A stretch of DNA of 53,912 bases from positions 1 to 53,912 of the forward strand of contig NZ_JASJEU010000001.1 of NCBI RefSeq assembly GCF_030077735.1. Direction: 5' to 3'. Both the position numbers and the translations under genes were made by a program. Positions 8,779 through 17,605 of this stretch are shown here, piece by piece (the stretch's first letter is position 1; each line of letters starts with the position of its first letter). A model generated the notes under the pieces. It saw nothing but the letters and a program-made list of their open reading frames with translations, ran no database searches and was not told where the DNA came from. Source of the stretch: Gordonibacter faecis (GTDB taxonomy: Bacteria; Actinomycetota; Coriobacteriia; Coriobacteriales; Eggerthellaceae).

Positions 8779-11583
8779 ATGGCAGGATTCCTATCCAAGC
8801 TGCTGACGCTCGGCGAGGGCAAGCAGCTGAAACACTACGAGGCCACCGCGCAGAAGATAAACAGCTTAGAACCGCAGATGCAGGCCAAATCCGACGAGGA
8901 ATTGCGCGCGCTTACCGCCGCGTTTCGCGAGCGTGCTGAGGCGGGGGAGGACCTGAAAAGCCTGCTTCCCGAGGCGTTTGCCGCCGTGCGTGAGGCATCG
9001 GTGCGCACGCTGGGGCTGCGCCACTTCGACGTGCAGCTCATCGGCGGCATGGCCTTGAACGACGGCCAAATTGCAGAGATGAAAACCGGTGAAGGTAAAA
9101 CGCTCGTGTCTACGCTGGCGGGCTACTTGAACGCGCTTTCGGGCGAGAACGTGCACATCGTCACGGTGAACGACTACCTGGCGCGGCGCGACAGCGAGTG
9201 GATGGGCCGCATCTACCGCTTCCTCGGCATGGAAGTAGGCCTCATCCAAAACGGCATGCGCCCGGACAAAAAGATTCCCGCCTATAAGGCTGACGTCACG
9301 TACGGTACGAACTCCGAGTTCGGTTTCGACTACCTGCGCGACAACATGGTTACGCGCGCGGATGCCCGCGTGCAGCGTGGCCACCACTTCGCCATCGTCG
9401 ACGAGGTGGACTCCATCCTCATTGACGAAGCGCGCACCCCGCTCATCATTTCGGGCGCGGGCACGCAGGCGGCCGAGACGTACAACAAGTTCGCGCGCGT
9501 CATGCCGGGTCTTACAATTGAAGAAGACTTCGACATGGACGAGGCGAAGAAAACCATCAACGCAACCGAAAGCGGTCTGGAAAAGATTGAGGCCATGCTG
9601 GGCATCGACGACATCTACGCCGACCCGTCCGGCCAACTGGCGAACCACTTGCAGCAGGCGTTGAAGGCGCAGTTTTTGTTCCATCGCGACGTGGACTACG
9701 TCGTGGTGAACGGGGAAGTGAAAATTGTTGACGAGTTCACGGGCCGCATCATGGAAGGCCGGCGCTACTCCGAGGGCCTTCACCAGGCGCTTGAGGCTAA
9801 AGAGCACGTGCTCGTGCGCGAAGAGAACCAGACGCTTGCCACTATCACGCTGCAAAACTACTTCCGTCTGTACGAGAAGCTCTCGGGCATGACCGGTACG
9901 GCTATGACCGAAGACGCCGAGTTCCGCGAGATTTACAAGCTGCCGGTGGTGGCTATTCCGCCGAACCGCCCGGTGGCGCGTAAGGATGAAAACGACCTGA
10001 TCTACCGCACGGTGGACGCGAAGTTCAACGCGGTGGCTGACGACGTGGCCGAGCGCCACGCAGCGGGGCAGCCCTGCCTTATTGGTACGGTGTCCATTGA
10101 AAGTTCCGAGAAGCTGTCGCGTCTGCTGGACAAGCGCGGCATTCGCCATGAGACGCTGAACGCGAAGAACCATGAGCGCGAGGCGCATATTATTGCGCAG
10201 GCGGGTCGCGTGGGGGCGGTCACCATCGCCACGAACATGGCGGGTCGTGGTACCGACATCCTGCTTGGCGGCAACCCCGACGTGCTGGCTGACGACGTGC
10301 TGCGCGAGCGCGGCTATGACCCTGAGTTGGAGGAAGGCGCCGAGGTGGAAGAGGGCCACGCGCCCGCACCTTCGGCAGAAGAGCGCGCCGCCGCCCTTAA
10401 AGAGGCGAAACGCGTGTGTGCTGAGGAACACGACGCCGTCATTCAGGCCGGCGGCCTCACGGTTATTGGCACCGAGCGCCACGAGTCGCGCCGTATCGAC
10501 AACCAGCTGCGCGGTCGTGCCGGCCGTCAGGGCGACCCGGGCACCACGCAGTTCTATCTGTCGCTGGAAGACGACCTCATGCGCCTGTTTGGTGGCAACC
10601 GCATGGATTCCATCGCGCGCATGATGGAAAAGACTGACATGCCTGATGACATGCCTATTCAGGCGGGCATGGTGTCCAAGGCCATCGAGAGCGCTCAGCG
10701 CCAGGTGGAAAGCATGCACTTCGCCGCGCGTAAAAACGTGCTGGAATATGACGACGTCATGAACCTGCAGCGCGCCGCTATCTACGGCGAGCGCAACGCC
10801 ATTCTCGACGGCAAGGACATGTCCGAGCGCATTCCTGAAATTGTGCAGGAGGCCGCCGAGGCCATTGTTGCCGAGAACTGCCCGGACAAGACGGCCAGTG
10901 ACGACTGGGATGTGCGTGCCATTGAAACCTGGGCGGCGAACATGACAGGCCGCGAGGACTTTAAGGTGGACGCGCTCGACCACGACGACGACCCGGCGCT
11001 GGTATCTGAGGGCCTGGTGGAGTACCTGGAGGCGGTCTACAACGAGAAGGCTCAGATCCTCGGCGAGGTTATGAAGACACTTGAGGCGCAGGTCATGCTC
11101 CGCATCATCGACACGCGTTGGATGGCCCACCTCTCCGAGATGGACTACCTCAAAGCGGGCATTGGTCTGCGCGCGTTCGGTCAGCGTGACCCGCTTGTGG
11201 AATACAAAAACGAGGCCTATAACGCCTTCCAAAACCTCACGGCGTCCATGTATGAGGACTACCTGCGCACGCTGCTGCGCCTGCAAATTGCAGTGCAGCA
11301 GGCCCCGCAGCTGGAAGAAGAGAAGAGCCCGCTTGACGGCAAGGTGAGTTATTCGGCTCCTGAGCAGGCACTTGAGCAGACGGGTGTGGGTGCGGTGCGC
11401 AACGAGGTTGCCGCCCAGTCCGCCGCCACCGGTAACGCGGCCCCGCCACCGAAGCCCGCTCCCGCCAAGGCGCAGACCTATGAGAAGGATAAGGACGACC
11501 CCTTCGCCAACGTAGGCCGCAACGACCCCTGCCCCTGCGGCTCAGGTTTGAAGTACAAAAAGTGTCACGGCAAGAATCAATAG
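8779..11583 (+). CDS. secA: Protein translocase ATPase SecA
   Basis: 934 aa, usual length. SecA is the motor that pushes unfolded preproteins through SecYEG. Visible are Walker A KTGEGKTL (~residue 100), IVDEVDSILIDEARTPLIISG (Walker B/DEAD region, ~208-228), TNMAGRGTDILLGG and RGRAGRQGDPG (motifs V and VI of the second helicase domain), and the C-terminal zinc-binding tail PCPCGSGLKYKKCHG, which in other species binds SecB or ribosomes. A Pro/Ala-rich linker precedes the tail. Start ATG at 8779 with AAAAGGA about 12 nt upstream. prfB follows after 7 nt, so the two are probably one operon. Only one SecA is seen, so this is the housekeeping copy. Confidence 0.97.
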   Translation: MAGFLSKLLTLGEGKQLKHYEATAQKINSLEPQMQAKSDEELRALTAAFRERAEAGEDLKSLLPEAFAAVREASVRTLGLRHFDVQLIGGMALNDGQIAEMKTGEGKTLVSTLAGYLNALSGENVHIVTVNDYLARRDSEWMGRIYRFLGMEVGLIQNGMRPDKKIPAYKADVTYGTNSEFGFDYLRDNMVTRADARVQRGHHFAIVDEVDSILIDEARTPLIISGAGTQAAETYNKFARVMPGLTIEEDFDMDEAKKTINATESGLEKIEAMLGIDDIYADPSGQLANHLQQALKAQFLFHRDVDYVVVNGEVKIVDEFTGRIMEGRRYSEGLHQALEAKEHVLVREENQTLATITLQNYFRLYEKLSGMTGTAMTEDAEFREIYKLPVVAIPPNRPVARKDENDLIYRTVDAKFNAVADDVAERHAAGQPCLIGTVSIESSEKLSRLLDKRGIRHETLNAKNHEREAHIIAQAGRVGAVTIATNMAGRGTDILLGGNPDVLADDVLRERGYDPELEEGAEVEEGHAPAPSAEERAAALKEAKRVCAEEHDAVIQAGGLTVIGTERHESRRIDNQLRGRAGRQGDPGTTQFYLSLEDDLMRLFGGNRMDSIARMMEKTDMPDDMPIQAGMVSKAIESAQRQVESMHFAARKNVLEYDDVMNLQRAAIYGERNAILDGKDMSERIPEIVQEAAEAIVAENCPDKTASDDWDVRAIETWAANMTGREDFKVDALDHDDDPALVSEGLVEYLEAVYNEKAQILGEVMKTLEAQVMLRIIDTRWMAHLSEMDYLKAGIGLRAFGQRDPLVEYKNEAYNAFQNLTASMYEDYLRTLLRLQIAVQQAPQLEEEKSPLDGKVSYSAPEQALEQTGVGAVRNEVAAQSAATGNAAPPPKPAPAKAQTYEKDKDDPFANVGRNDPCPCGSGLKYKKCHGKNQ

Positions 11584-11590
11584 GTTGAAC

Positions 11591-12685
11591 ATGGCTGATA
11601 CTAACGACAAAGACCTGGAGCAGTTGGCTGCGCGCGTGGCTGATGCGCGGGGGTTTTTGCATATCGATGACAAGGTGGCCGAGCTTGCGCGGCTCGACGA
11701 GGAAACGGCGGCGCCCGGGTTTTGGGACGACGCGGCCCATGCTTCGTCCGTGTCGAAGCAGGCGTCGAACTTGCGCGAGACCATCCGCGAATACGACGAG
11801 GCGGCCGCCCTTCTGGAAGATGCTCGCGCGGCGCTTGAGCTGGCGGACGAAGACGAAGCGTTTGCCGAGGAAGCCGAGGCGGCCCTTGAGCGCTTGGGCG
11901 TGCTGCTTGACGGCCTGGAAGTGACCTCGTGGTTCTCCGATCGCTTCGATTCCGGCGACGCCATTCTCACGGTAAACCCCGGCTCGGGTGGCCTGGAGGC
12001 ACAGGACTGGACGGACATGCTCTACCGCATGTATGTGCGCTACGCCGAGAAAAAGGACTGGAAGGTTACCATTCTTGATGTGGTGCCCGGCGAGGGCATT
12101 GGGCTTGATAAGGCTACCATTCAGGTGGAAGGCCGCAACGCCTACGGCATGCTGAAGAGCGAAAACGGCGTGCACCGCCTCGTGCGTATCTCGCCGACCG
12201 ACGACAAGAAGCGCCGCCACACCACGTTTGCTGGCGTGGAAGTGCTGCCTGTGCTGCCGGAGGACATTGAGGTGGACCTCAACCCCGCCGACGTGCGCGT
12301 GGACGTGTATCGCTCAAGCGGTCCGGGCGGCCAGTGCGTGAACACCACCGACTCGGCCGTGCGCCTCACGCACCTTCCCACCGGTATTGTGGTTACCTGC
12401 CAAAACGAGAAGTCTCAGCTCCAAAACAAGGAAGCCGCCTTCCGCGTGCTGCGCGCCAAGCTCTACGAGGTGGAAGAGCAAAAGCGCCAGGAGGAACTGG
12501 CCCAGCTGCGCGGCGAGCGCCGTGACAACACGTTCGGCAGCCAAATTCGCAACTATGTGCTGTACCCCTACCAAATGGTGAAGGATGTGCGCAGCGGTAT
12601 TGAAACGGGAAATGTCGAGGCAGTTCTCGATGGTGACCTGGAAGAATTCGTGATAGGCTACCACAAGTGGCGAGTTTCTCAATAG
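11591..12685 (+). CDS. prfB: Peptide chain release factor 2 (RF2)
   Basis: 364 aa. Releases nascent chains at UGA and UAA. The catalytic GGQ motif is present (Gly246-Gly247-Gln248 in GPGGQ). The stop-codon recognition tripeptide, Ser-Pro-Phe in RF2 of Escherichia coli and mycobacteria, is Ser201-Pro202-Thr203 here (codons tcg ccg acc at 12191-12199), in the context VRISPTDDKKRRHTTF. All flanking RF2-specific residues align, so this is not RF1. The frame runs from the start codon without interruption, so there is no autoregulatory +1 frameshift site. ATG at 11591 is preferred to the TTG at 11585; the ribosome site is weak, suggesting coupling to secA. Transketolase follows after 14 nt. Confidence 0.95.
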   Translation: MADTNDKDLEQLAARVADARGFLHIDDKVAELARLDEETAAPGFWDDAAHASSVSKQASNLRETIREYDEAAALLEDARAALELADEDEAFAEEAEAALERLGVLLDGLEVTSWFSDRFDSGDAILTVNPGSGGLEAQDWTDMLYRMYVRYAEKKDWKVTILDVVPGEGIGLDKATIQVEGRNAYGMLKSENGVHRLVRISPTDDKKRRHTTFAGVEVLPVLPEDIEVDLNPADVRVDVYRSSGPGGQCVNTTDSAVRLTHLPTGIVVTCQNEKSQLQNKEAAFRVLRAKLYEVEEQKRQEELAQLRGERRDNTFGSQIRNYVLYPYQMVKDVRSGIETGNVEAVLDGDLEEFVIGYHKWRVSQ

Positions 12686-12699
12686 GGAAGGACGAAAGC

Positions 12700-13530
12700 A
12701 TGGCTGAGCTTGAACGGCGCGCGAATGAAATGCGGGTCGACATTGTGCGCATGATAGCGGAGGCGGGCAGCGGGCACCCGGGTGGGTCGCTGTCATGTAC
12801 CGACATTCTGTGCGCGCTGTATTTTGGCGGAGTCATGGAGCATGATCCGGCGAACCCCACATGGGAGGGGCGTGACCGCTTCATCCTGGCGAAGGGCCAT
12901 GCGGCGCCGGCGCTGTACGCGGTGCTCGCGCAGGCGGGCTACTTCCCGCGCGAGGAATTGCTCACGTTGCGCAAGCTGGGTAGCCGGCTGCAGGGCCACC
13001 CTGATTCGAACCAGTTGCCGGGTGTGGAAGTGTCCACCGGTTCGCTCGGTCAGGGCCTGTCCATCGCCGCGGGTGCGGCGGCTGGGCTGAAGCTTGAAGG
13101 CGCGCCGCAGGCGGTGTTTACGCTGCTTGGTGATGGTGAATGCCAGGAAGGCCAGGTGTGGGAGGCAGCCATGTTCGCGGCGCACCGCGGCTTGGACAAC
13201 CTGGTGGCCATCGTTGACCGCAACGGCCTGCAGATTGACGGCCGCACGAGTGATGTGTGCGATCCGGGGGACGTGGCTGCAAAGTTCACCGCTTTCGGCT
13301 GGGACGCCCGCGAGGTGGACGGGCACGATATTCCCGCGCTCGTGGAGGCGCTTTCGGCGGCCAAGGCCGACCGGACGGGCACGCCGCACGTGCTGGTGGC
13401 GCGCACCATCAAAGGCAAGGGCGTGCCGTTTATGGAAGATCAGGCAGGGTGGCACGGCAAGGCTCCCAACGCCGAACAGCTTGAAGAGGCACTGGCCGCG
13501 CTCGCGGCGGACGCAGGGAAGGAGGCCTAG
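12700..13530 (+). CDS. Transketolase, N-terminal (thiamine diphosphate-binding) subunit
   Basis: 276 aa; the N-terminal half of a split transketolase. It binds ThDP and, with the product of the next gene, transfers two-carbon units in the non-oxidative pentose phosphate pathway. Seen: AGSGHPGGSLS (~25-35), LGQGLSIAAGAAAGLKL, and the ThDP motif GDGECQEGQVWEAAM...N (GDG...N form, ~145-175), plus TIKGKGVPFME. Start ATG at 12700 has AAGGA 8 nt upstream; an upstream in-frame ATG overlaps prfB. The C-terminal subunit begins 2 nt after the stop, behind a GGAAGGAGG site inside this gene's end. Split transketolases are common in anaerobic bacteria and archaea. Confidence 0.93.
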   Translation: MAELERRANEMRVDIVRMIAEAGSGHPGGSLSCTDILCALYFGGVMEHDPANPTWEGRDRFILAKGHAAPALYAVLAQAGYFPREELLTLRKLGSRLQGHPDSNQLPGVEVSTGSLGQGLSIAAGAAAGLKLEGAPQAVFTLLGDGECQEGQVWEAAMFAAHRGLDNLVAIVDRNGLQIDGRTSDVCDPGDVAAKFTAFGWDAREVDGHDIPALVEALSAAKADRTGTPHVLVARTIKGKGVPFMEDQAGWHGKAPNAEQLEEALAALAADAGKEA

Positions 13531-13532
13531 CC

Positions 13533-14501
13533 GTGGTTAAGCTTGCAGACGAGGCTCAGGCTCAGGTGAAAAAAGCAACGCGTGCGGCCTTTGGCGTGAC
13601 GCTGGCGGAGTTGGCCCAAGAAGGCGTGCCGGTGGTGGCCGTGGACGCCGATCTCACGGGTTCCACCACCACGAAGAAGTTCGCCGACGCAGGGTTCGCC
13701 GATCGCCTGTTCAACTGCGGCATTGCCGAGCAGAATATGATAGACGTGGCCGCTGGCCTGGCCATTACGGGCCACGTGGCGTTCACGGGTTCCTTCGCCG
13801 TGTTCGGCACGGGGCGCGCTTACGACCAGATTCGCAACACGGTGTGCTACTCCAACTTGGACGTGAAGGTGGCGCCGACGCACGCCGGCATTTCCGTTGG
13901 CCCTGATGGTGGAAGTCATCAGATGCTCGAAGACGTGTCGCTCATGCGCGGTCTGCCGAATATGCGCGTGCTCGTGCCGGCTGACTACGCCGCCGCCCGC
14001 GCTGCGCTGCGTCTGGCCGCCGCCACGCCGGGTCCGGTGTATGTGCGCATGGGACGCGCCTCGGTGCCGTGTGTGTACGCCGACGACGTGGAGCTTGAGG
14101 TGGGCCGCGCCTACGTACTGCGCGAAGGCACGGATGCCACCATCATCGCTTGCGGCGTGGAGGTTGAGCAGGCGCTCAAGGCGGCCGAACAGCTAGCGGC
14201 CGAGGGTATTTCCGCGGAAGTGATTGACGCCTTCTCCGTGAAGCCACTCGATGAGGCAACCATCACTGCATCGGTGGCCAAGACTGGCTGCGCCGTGGTG
14301 GCCGAAGAGCACAGCGTGATGGGTGGCTTGGGCTCGGCCGTTGCCGAGACGCTTGCGCGCACGCATCCGGCTCCCGTAGAGTTCGTGGGCATGCGCGATG
14401 CCTTCGGCAAGTCGGGCGAGTTCGAAGAGCTGTTAAGCTATTTCAACCTGGATGCGAAGGCGATTGTCGAAGCTGTGAAGAACGCCATGGCGCGAAAGTA
14501 A
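13533..14501 (+). CDS. Transketolase, C-terminal (pyrimidine-binding) subunit
   Basis: 322 aa, the partner of the preceding gene. It supplies the pyrimidine-binding domain (DADLTGSTTT, then NCGIAEQNMIDVAAGLA, where the Glu of AEQN activates ThDP) and the C-terminal transketolase domain (PTHAGISVGPDGGSHQ, EEHSVMGGLGSAVAE). GTG start at 13533 with GGAAGGAGG 7 nt upstream. Tight spacing (2 nt) implies 1:1 synthesis with the N-terminal subunit. Similar in outline to the C-terminal half of DXS, but the gene pair and motifs fit transketolase better. Confidence 0.92.
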   Translation: MVKLADEAQAQVKKATRAAFGVTLAELAQEGVPVVAVDADLTGSTTTKKFADAGFADRLFNCGIAEQNMIDVAAGLAITGHVAFTGSFAVFGTGRAYDQIRNTVCYSNLDVKVAPTHAGISVGPDGGSHQMLEDVSLMRGLPNMRVLVPADYAAARAALRLAAATPGPVYVRMGRASVPCVYADDVELEVGRAYVLREGTDATIIACGVEVEQALKAAEQLAAEGISAEVIDAFSVKPLDEATITASVAKTGCAVVAEEHSVMGGLGSAVAETLARTHPAPVEFVGMRDAFGKSGEFEELLSYFNLDAKAIVEAVKNAMARK

Positions 14502-14554
14502 GTCTGATAGAATCTAGCCCGTCTCAGCACATCACCACAAGAACGGAGCACTCT

Positions 14555-15397
14555 GTGACGAACGTTCCCAGCCAAGGGGGATCCGCGCGCCAAGCTGGCC
14601 GCAGCGGCGCCCATGCGGCTCATTCCCGGCAAGCGACCACGCAACTTTCCGCGTCGCTGCCCGTTTTGGAGGTAGACGATATACCTCAGCAGGCGGGCAC
14701 ACCGGTTATCACGTTTGACCACGTGACGAAGGTGTATCCGGCCCAGCCTAACAAGCCGGCACTCAACGATATTACGCTGCAAATTTATGCGGGTGAGTTT
14801 ATCTTTCTCGTGGGCCACTCCGGTTCCGGCAAGTCCACATTCATTCGCATGCTCATCCGCGAGGTGAAGCCCACGCAGGGTCATATCTATGTGGCGGACG
14901 AAGACCTCACCAGCATGCGCAACTGGCGCGTGCCGTATCTGCGCCGCAACATCGGCTGCGTGTTCCAGGACTTCAAGCTGTTGCCGAACAAGACGGTGTT
15001 TGAAAACGTCGCGTTCGCGCTTGAGGTTATTGGCAAGTCGCGCCACGTTATTAAGACGCAGGTGCCGGAGGTATTGCGCCTGGTGGGCTTGCAGGACAAG
15101 CTCAACAAGCGTCCCGACCAACTCTCCGGTGGCGAACAGCAGCGCGTGTCCATTGCGCGTGCTATCGTGAACCGCCCGCCGCTTCTGGTGTGTGACGAGC
15201 CCACCGGTAACTTGGACCCCCAAACCTCGCGCGGCATCATGGACTTGCTCGAGCGCATTAACCGCACCGGCACCACGGTGCTGGTGGCTACGCACGACCG
15301 CGAGATGGTGGACAACATGCGTCGTCGCGTTATCGCGCTCGACCGCGGGCATCTGACTCGCGATCAGGACCGGGGGGTGTACGGCTTCGATGTCTAG
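14555..15397 (+). CDS. ftsE: Cell-division ABC transporter ATP-binding protein FtsE, with N-terminal extension
   Basis: 280 aa, longer than the usual ~225-230 because of a ~50-residue Ser/Ala/Gln-rich, probably disordered N-terminal extension before the ABC domain (ITFDHVTKVYP). Walker A GHSGSGKST (~90-98), Q-loop FQDFKLLPNKTV, signature LSGGEQQR, Walker B LLVCDEPTGNLD, and the H-loop ATHD are intact. With FtsX it forms a membrane complex that uses ATP to switch on a peptidoglycan hydrolase at the septum. GTG start at 14555 with GGAG 8 nt upstream; TAGAAT at 14508-14513 may be the -10 of its own promoter. Its last codons overlap ftsX. Confidence 0.95.
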   Translation: MTNVPSQGGSARQAGRSGAHAAHSRQATTQLSASLPVLEVDDIPQQAGTPVITFDHVTKVYPAQPNKPALNDITLQIYAGEFIFLVGHSGSGKSTFIRMLIREVKPTQGHIYVADEDLTSMRNWRVPYLRRNIGCVFQDFKLLPNKTVFENVAFALEVIGKSRHVIKTQVPEVLRLVGLQDKLNKRPDQLSGGEQQRVSIARAIVNRPPLLVCDEPTGNLDPQTSRGIMDLLERINRTGTTVLVATHDREMVDNMRRRVIALDRGHLTRDQDRGVYGFDV

Positions 15398-16298
15398 TTT
15401 CGTGTACTTCCTCAAGGAGTCCCTCACGGGCTTCACGCGCAACCTGTCCACGGCCTTGGGCTCCATTGTTACCATTTTCCTGTCGCTGCTGATCATCGGC
15501 GTGTTTTTGGTGGGCGGCATCATCGTGGAGAACATTGTGTCGTCGGTGGAAAGCGAAGTGTCCATCACAGCTTACGTGGCCGACGATGCTTCCGATGCCG
15601 ACATCAAGGCGGTTCAGAGCTACATCGAGGGGCTTGAAGGCGTGGCTTCGGTGGGCTTTACCACCAAGGATCAGGCGCTTGAGAACTTCCGCTCCACGTC
15701 GAACTCCGACATCATCGACTCGCTCGACGGACAAAACCCGCTGCCGCGCTCTATTGATGTGGAGCTGTCCGACCCGCAGCTGGTGGAGCAGGTGGCCTCG
15801 GCCATCGAAAGCGACGCCACGTATCGCGAGATCACGGACAACCCGACCGACCCGGCCGAAGCACTCAAGTATGGTCAGAAGACCGTTGAGAACCTCTTCT
15901 CGGTGACGAACTACGTGCGCTACATTGGTATCGCGCTCATCGCGCTCCTTATCTTCATCGCCATGGTGTTTATCAACAACACCATCCGCCTGGCCATTTT
16001 GGCGCGCCGCAAGGAGATTGCCATCATGCGCCTGGTGGGTGCGTCGAACGGCTTTATCCGCGGGCCCTTCCTTATGGAAGGCGCGCTGCACGCCATTATT
16101 GGCTCGCTGTTGGCGGTGGGGGTGCTGGAGCTTCTGCGCAATGTGGCTTTGCCGCAACTGCAGAGCGCGCTGCAATTCCTGTCGTTTAACGTGGGGCTGG
16201 ACACCTTCCTGCTTATCTACGGTGGTCTTGTTCTGGCTGGCCTGATCATCGGTCTGCTGGGCTCGGCTCTGGCCATGCGCCGCTACTTGAAGGTGTAA
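15390..16298 (+). CDS. ftsX: Cell-division membrane protein FtsX
   Basis: 302 aa. Begins inside the end of ftsE (8-nt overlap ATGTCTAG), so translation is coupled. Four membrane segments are visible: one near residues 22-48 (IVTIFLSLLIIGVFLVGGIIV), then an extracytoplasmic loop of about 130 residues, then three at ~182-207, ~232-250 and ~272-295, with the conserved KEIAIMRLVGASNGFIRGPFLMEG segment between TM2 and TM3. This is the standard FtsX layout; the large loop is where FtsX contacts its hydrolase partner. No M23 or NlpC/P60 hydrolase gene lies next to it; the next gene is an S41-like protein. Confidence 0.95.
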   Translation: MSSFVYFLKESLTGFTRNLSTALGSIVTIFLSLLIIGVFLVGGIIVENIVSSVESEVSITAYVADDASDADIKAVQSYIEGLEGVASVGFTTKDQALENFRSTSNSDIIDSLDGQNPLPRSIDVELSDPQLVEQVASAIESDATYREITDNPTDPAEALKYGQKTVENLFSVTNYVRYIGIALIALLIFIAMVFINNTIRLAILARRKEIAIMRLVGASNGFIRGPFLMEGALHAIIGSLLAVGVLELLRNVALPQLQSALQFLSFNVGLDTFLLIYGGLVLAGLIIGLLGSALAMRRYLKV

Positions 16299-16314
16299 GC
16301 AGGGCTTAAGCGGT

Positions 16315-17601
16315 ATGGCGAAGCACACGGACAGGCTTGAGGCGGCTTCCGCGCATAAGGCGCGGCTCCGCAACCAGCGCCTCGCGCGCAGTTTTGCGCT
16401 GGTCATTTGCGTGTGCGTTGCCTTTGTTGCCGGCTTCTTTGTGCGTGGCGATGCGCCGTTGCTGGAGTCGCTCGGCTTTGGCCCGGTGCTGGAAGCCACA
16501 GGCGCTCCCGTGGGGCCGGCGTCGGGCAAGGACAAAACCACGTACAACTCGCTGTCGGCCCGCGTGTCAGAAGTGGAAGATGCGCTGGCTAACGACAGCT
16601 TGGATTCCTACGACCTCGATGCCGCCACCGACAGCGTGCTTGATGCCTTCTCCGATGTCACACAAGACGCCTACCTGCGCTACTACGATCCGGCGCGCTA
16701 TTCTTCGCTGGTGGGAGATAGCTCCGGCAGCTATGCGGGCATTGGCGTTCTGTTCTCCGAGTACAACGGGCTTGCCTACGTAGTTGATGTGTTCGACGGC
16801 TCGTCGGCGCAGGCCGCGGGCGTGCGCGTGGGCGACTTCGTGGTGGCCGTTGACGGCGACCGAGGTCAGGAATGGTCCATGAACGAGGTGACGAGTGCGC
16901 TCGATCGTGGCGAAGGTGAAAGCGTCGTGGTAACGTGGCGCCGCCCCGCAACGCTTGAGGCCGAAGGTGGCGAGGAATTCACTACAACGCTTACGTGCTC
17001 CACGTATGACGTGAAGAACGTCACGACCGAGCTTGACGACAAGGTGGGCTACATCAAGCTGCGTCAGCTTACGCAGAACTCTTCCTCGTTGGTGAAGCAA
17101 GCGGTGGGCGAGTTGGCCTCGCAGGGGGCGCTCTCCTTCGTACTGGATATTCGCGATAACCCGGGTGGTTTCCTTACGCAGGCCGTGGATGTGGCCAGCC
17201 TCTTTGTGAAGAGTGGCACCATCGTGCAGATTGAAACCAAAGATGGTAAGAGTGCGAAATCGGCTACGGGTTCGGTAGCTACTGACAAGCCTTTGGTGGT
17301 GCTGGTGAACGAAAACACGGCCGCGGCCGCCGAGGTACTGGCTGTCGCTTTGCAGGAGAGTCAGCGTGCCACACTGGTGGGCACGTCTACGCTCGGGAAA
17401 GGCTCAGTGCAGGTGGTGCGCGACTTGAGCTTCGGCGGGGCGCTGCGTTACACGGCGGCCTACTATCTGAGCCCGCAGGGTCGCCAGATCAATGGCGTGG
17501 GTGTGGCGCCTAATATCACCATTGGCCTCGCTGGTGAGGCTGCCGGCGACAGTCAGAAGAGCCTCGCTCTGGAAACCGCTCAATCCCTCGTGCAGGAGTA
17601 G
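16315..17601 (+). CDS. Membrane-anchored PDZ / S41 (CtpA-like) protein, catalytic serine replaced by alanine
   Basis: 428 aa. A single N-terminal membrane segment (SFALVICVCVAFVAGFFV, ~25-44) places the rest outside the membrane. A PDZ domain (~130-215; IGVLFSEYNG, DGSSAQAAGVRVGDFVVAVDG) precedes the S41 core (GYIKLRQLTQ, VLDIRDNPGGFL). In C-terminal processing proteases the nucleophile lies in (S/T)-A-S-A-(S/A)-E; here the stretch is NENTAAAAE with Ala337 (gcg, 17323-17325) at the serine position. The catalytic lysine is kept (Lys362 in STLGKGSVQ), exactly 25 residues later as in Bacillus CtpB (Ser309/Lys334). Proteolysis therefore looks abolished while the fold is kept. Sits 16 nt after ftsX and 4 nt before rnr, so a scaffold or regulator role with FtsEX is plausible but inferred. 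Confidence 0.88.
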   Translation: MAKHTDRLEAASAHKARLRNQRLARSFALVICVCVAFVAGFFVRGDAPLLESLGFGPVLEATGAPVGPASGKDKTTYNSLSARVSEVEDALANDSLDSYDLDAATDSVLDAFSDVTQDAYLRYYDPARYSSLVGDSSGSYAGIGVLFSEYNGLAYVVDVFDGSSAQAAGVRVGDFVVAVDGDRGQEWSMNEVTSALDRGEGESVVVTWRRPATLEAEGGEEFTTTLTCSTYDVKNVTTELDDKVGYIKLRQLTQNSSSLVKQAVGELASQGALSFVLDIRDNPGGFLTQAVDVASLFVKSGTIVQIETKDGKSAKSATGSVATDKPLVVLVNENTAAAAEVLAVALQESQRATLVGTSTLGKGSVQVVRDLSFGGALRYTAAYYLSPQGRQINGVGVAPNITIGLAGEAAGDSQKSLALETAQSLVQE

Positions 17602-17605
17602 CCTC

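Noticed and set aside
8866..11286. Long open frame (806 codons) antisense to secA
   Set aside because: It mirrors the codon bias of secA, has no ribosome site or family match, and such antisense frames are expected in GC-rich genes. The same holds for the 1039-codon frame antisense to accDA (25238-28357) and the 999-codon frame antisense to hsdR (49879-52878).
11591..11700. Programmed +1 frameshift in prfB
   Set aside because: The reading frame is continuous from the start codon and no in-frame TGA with a CTT slip site is present.
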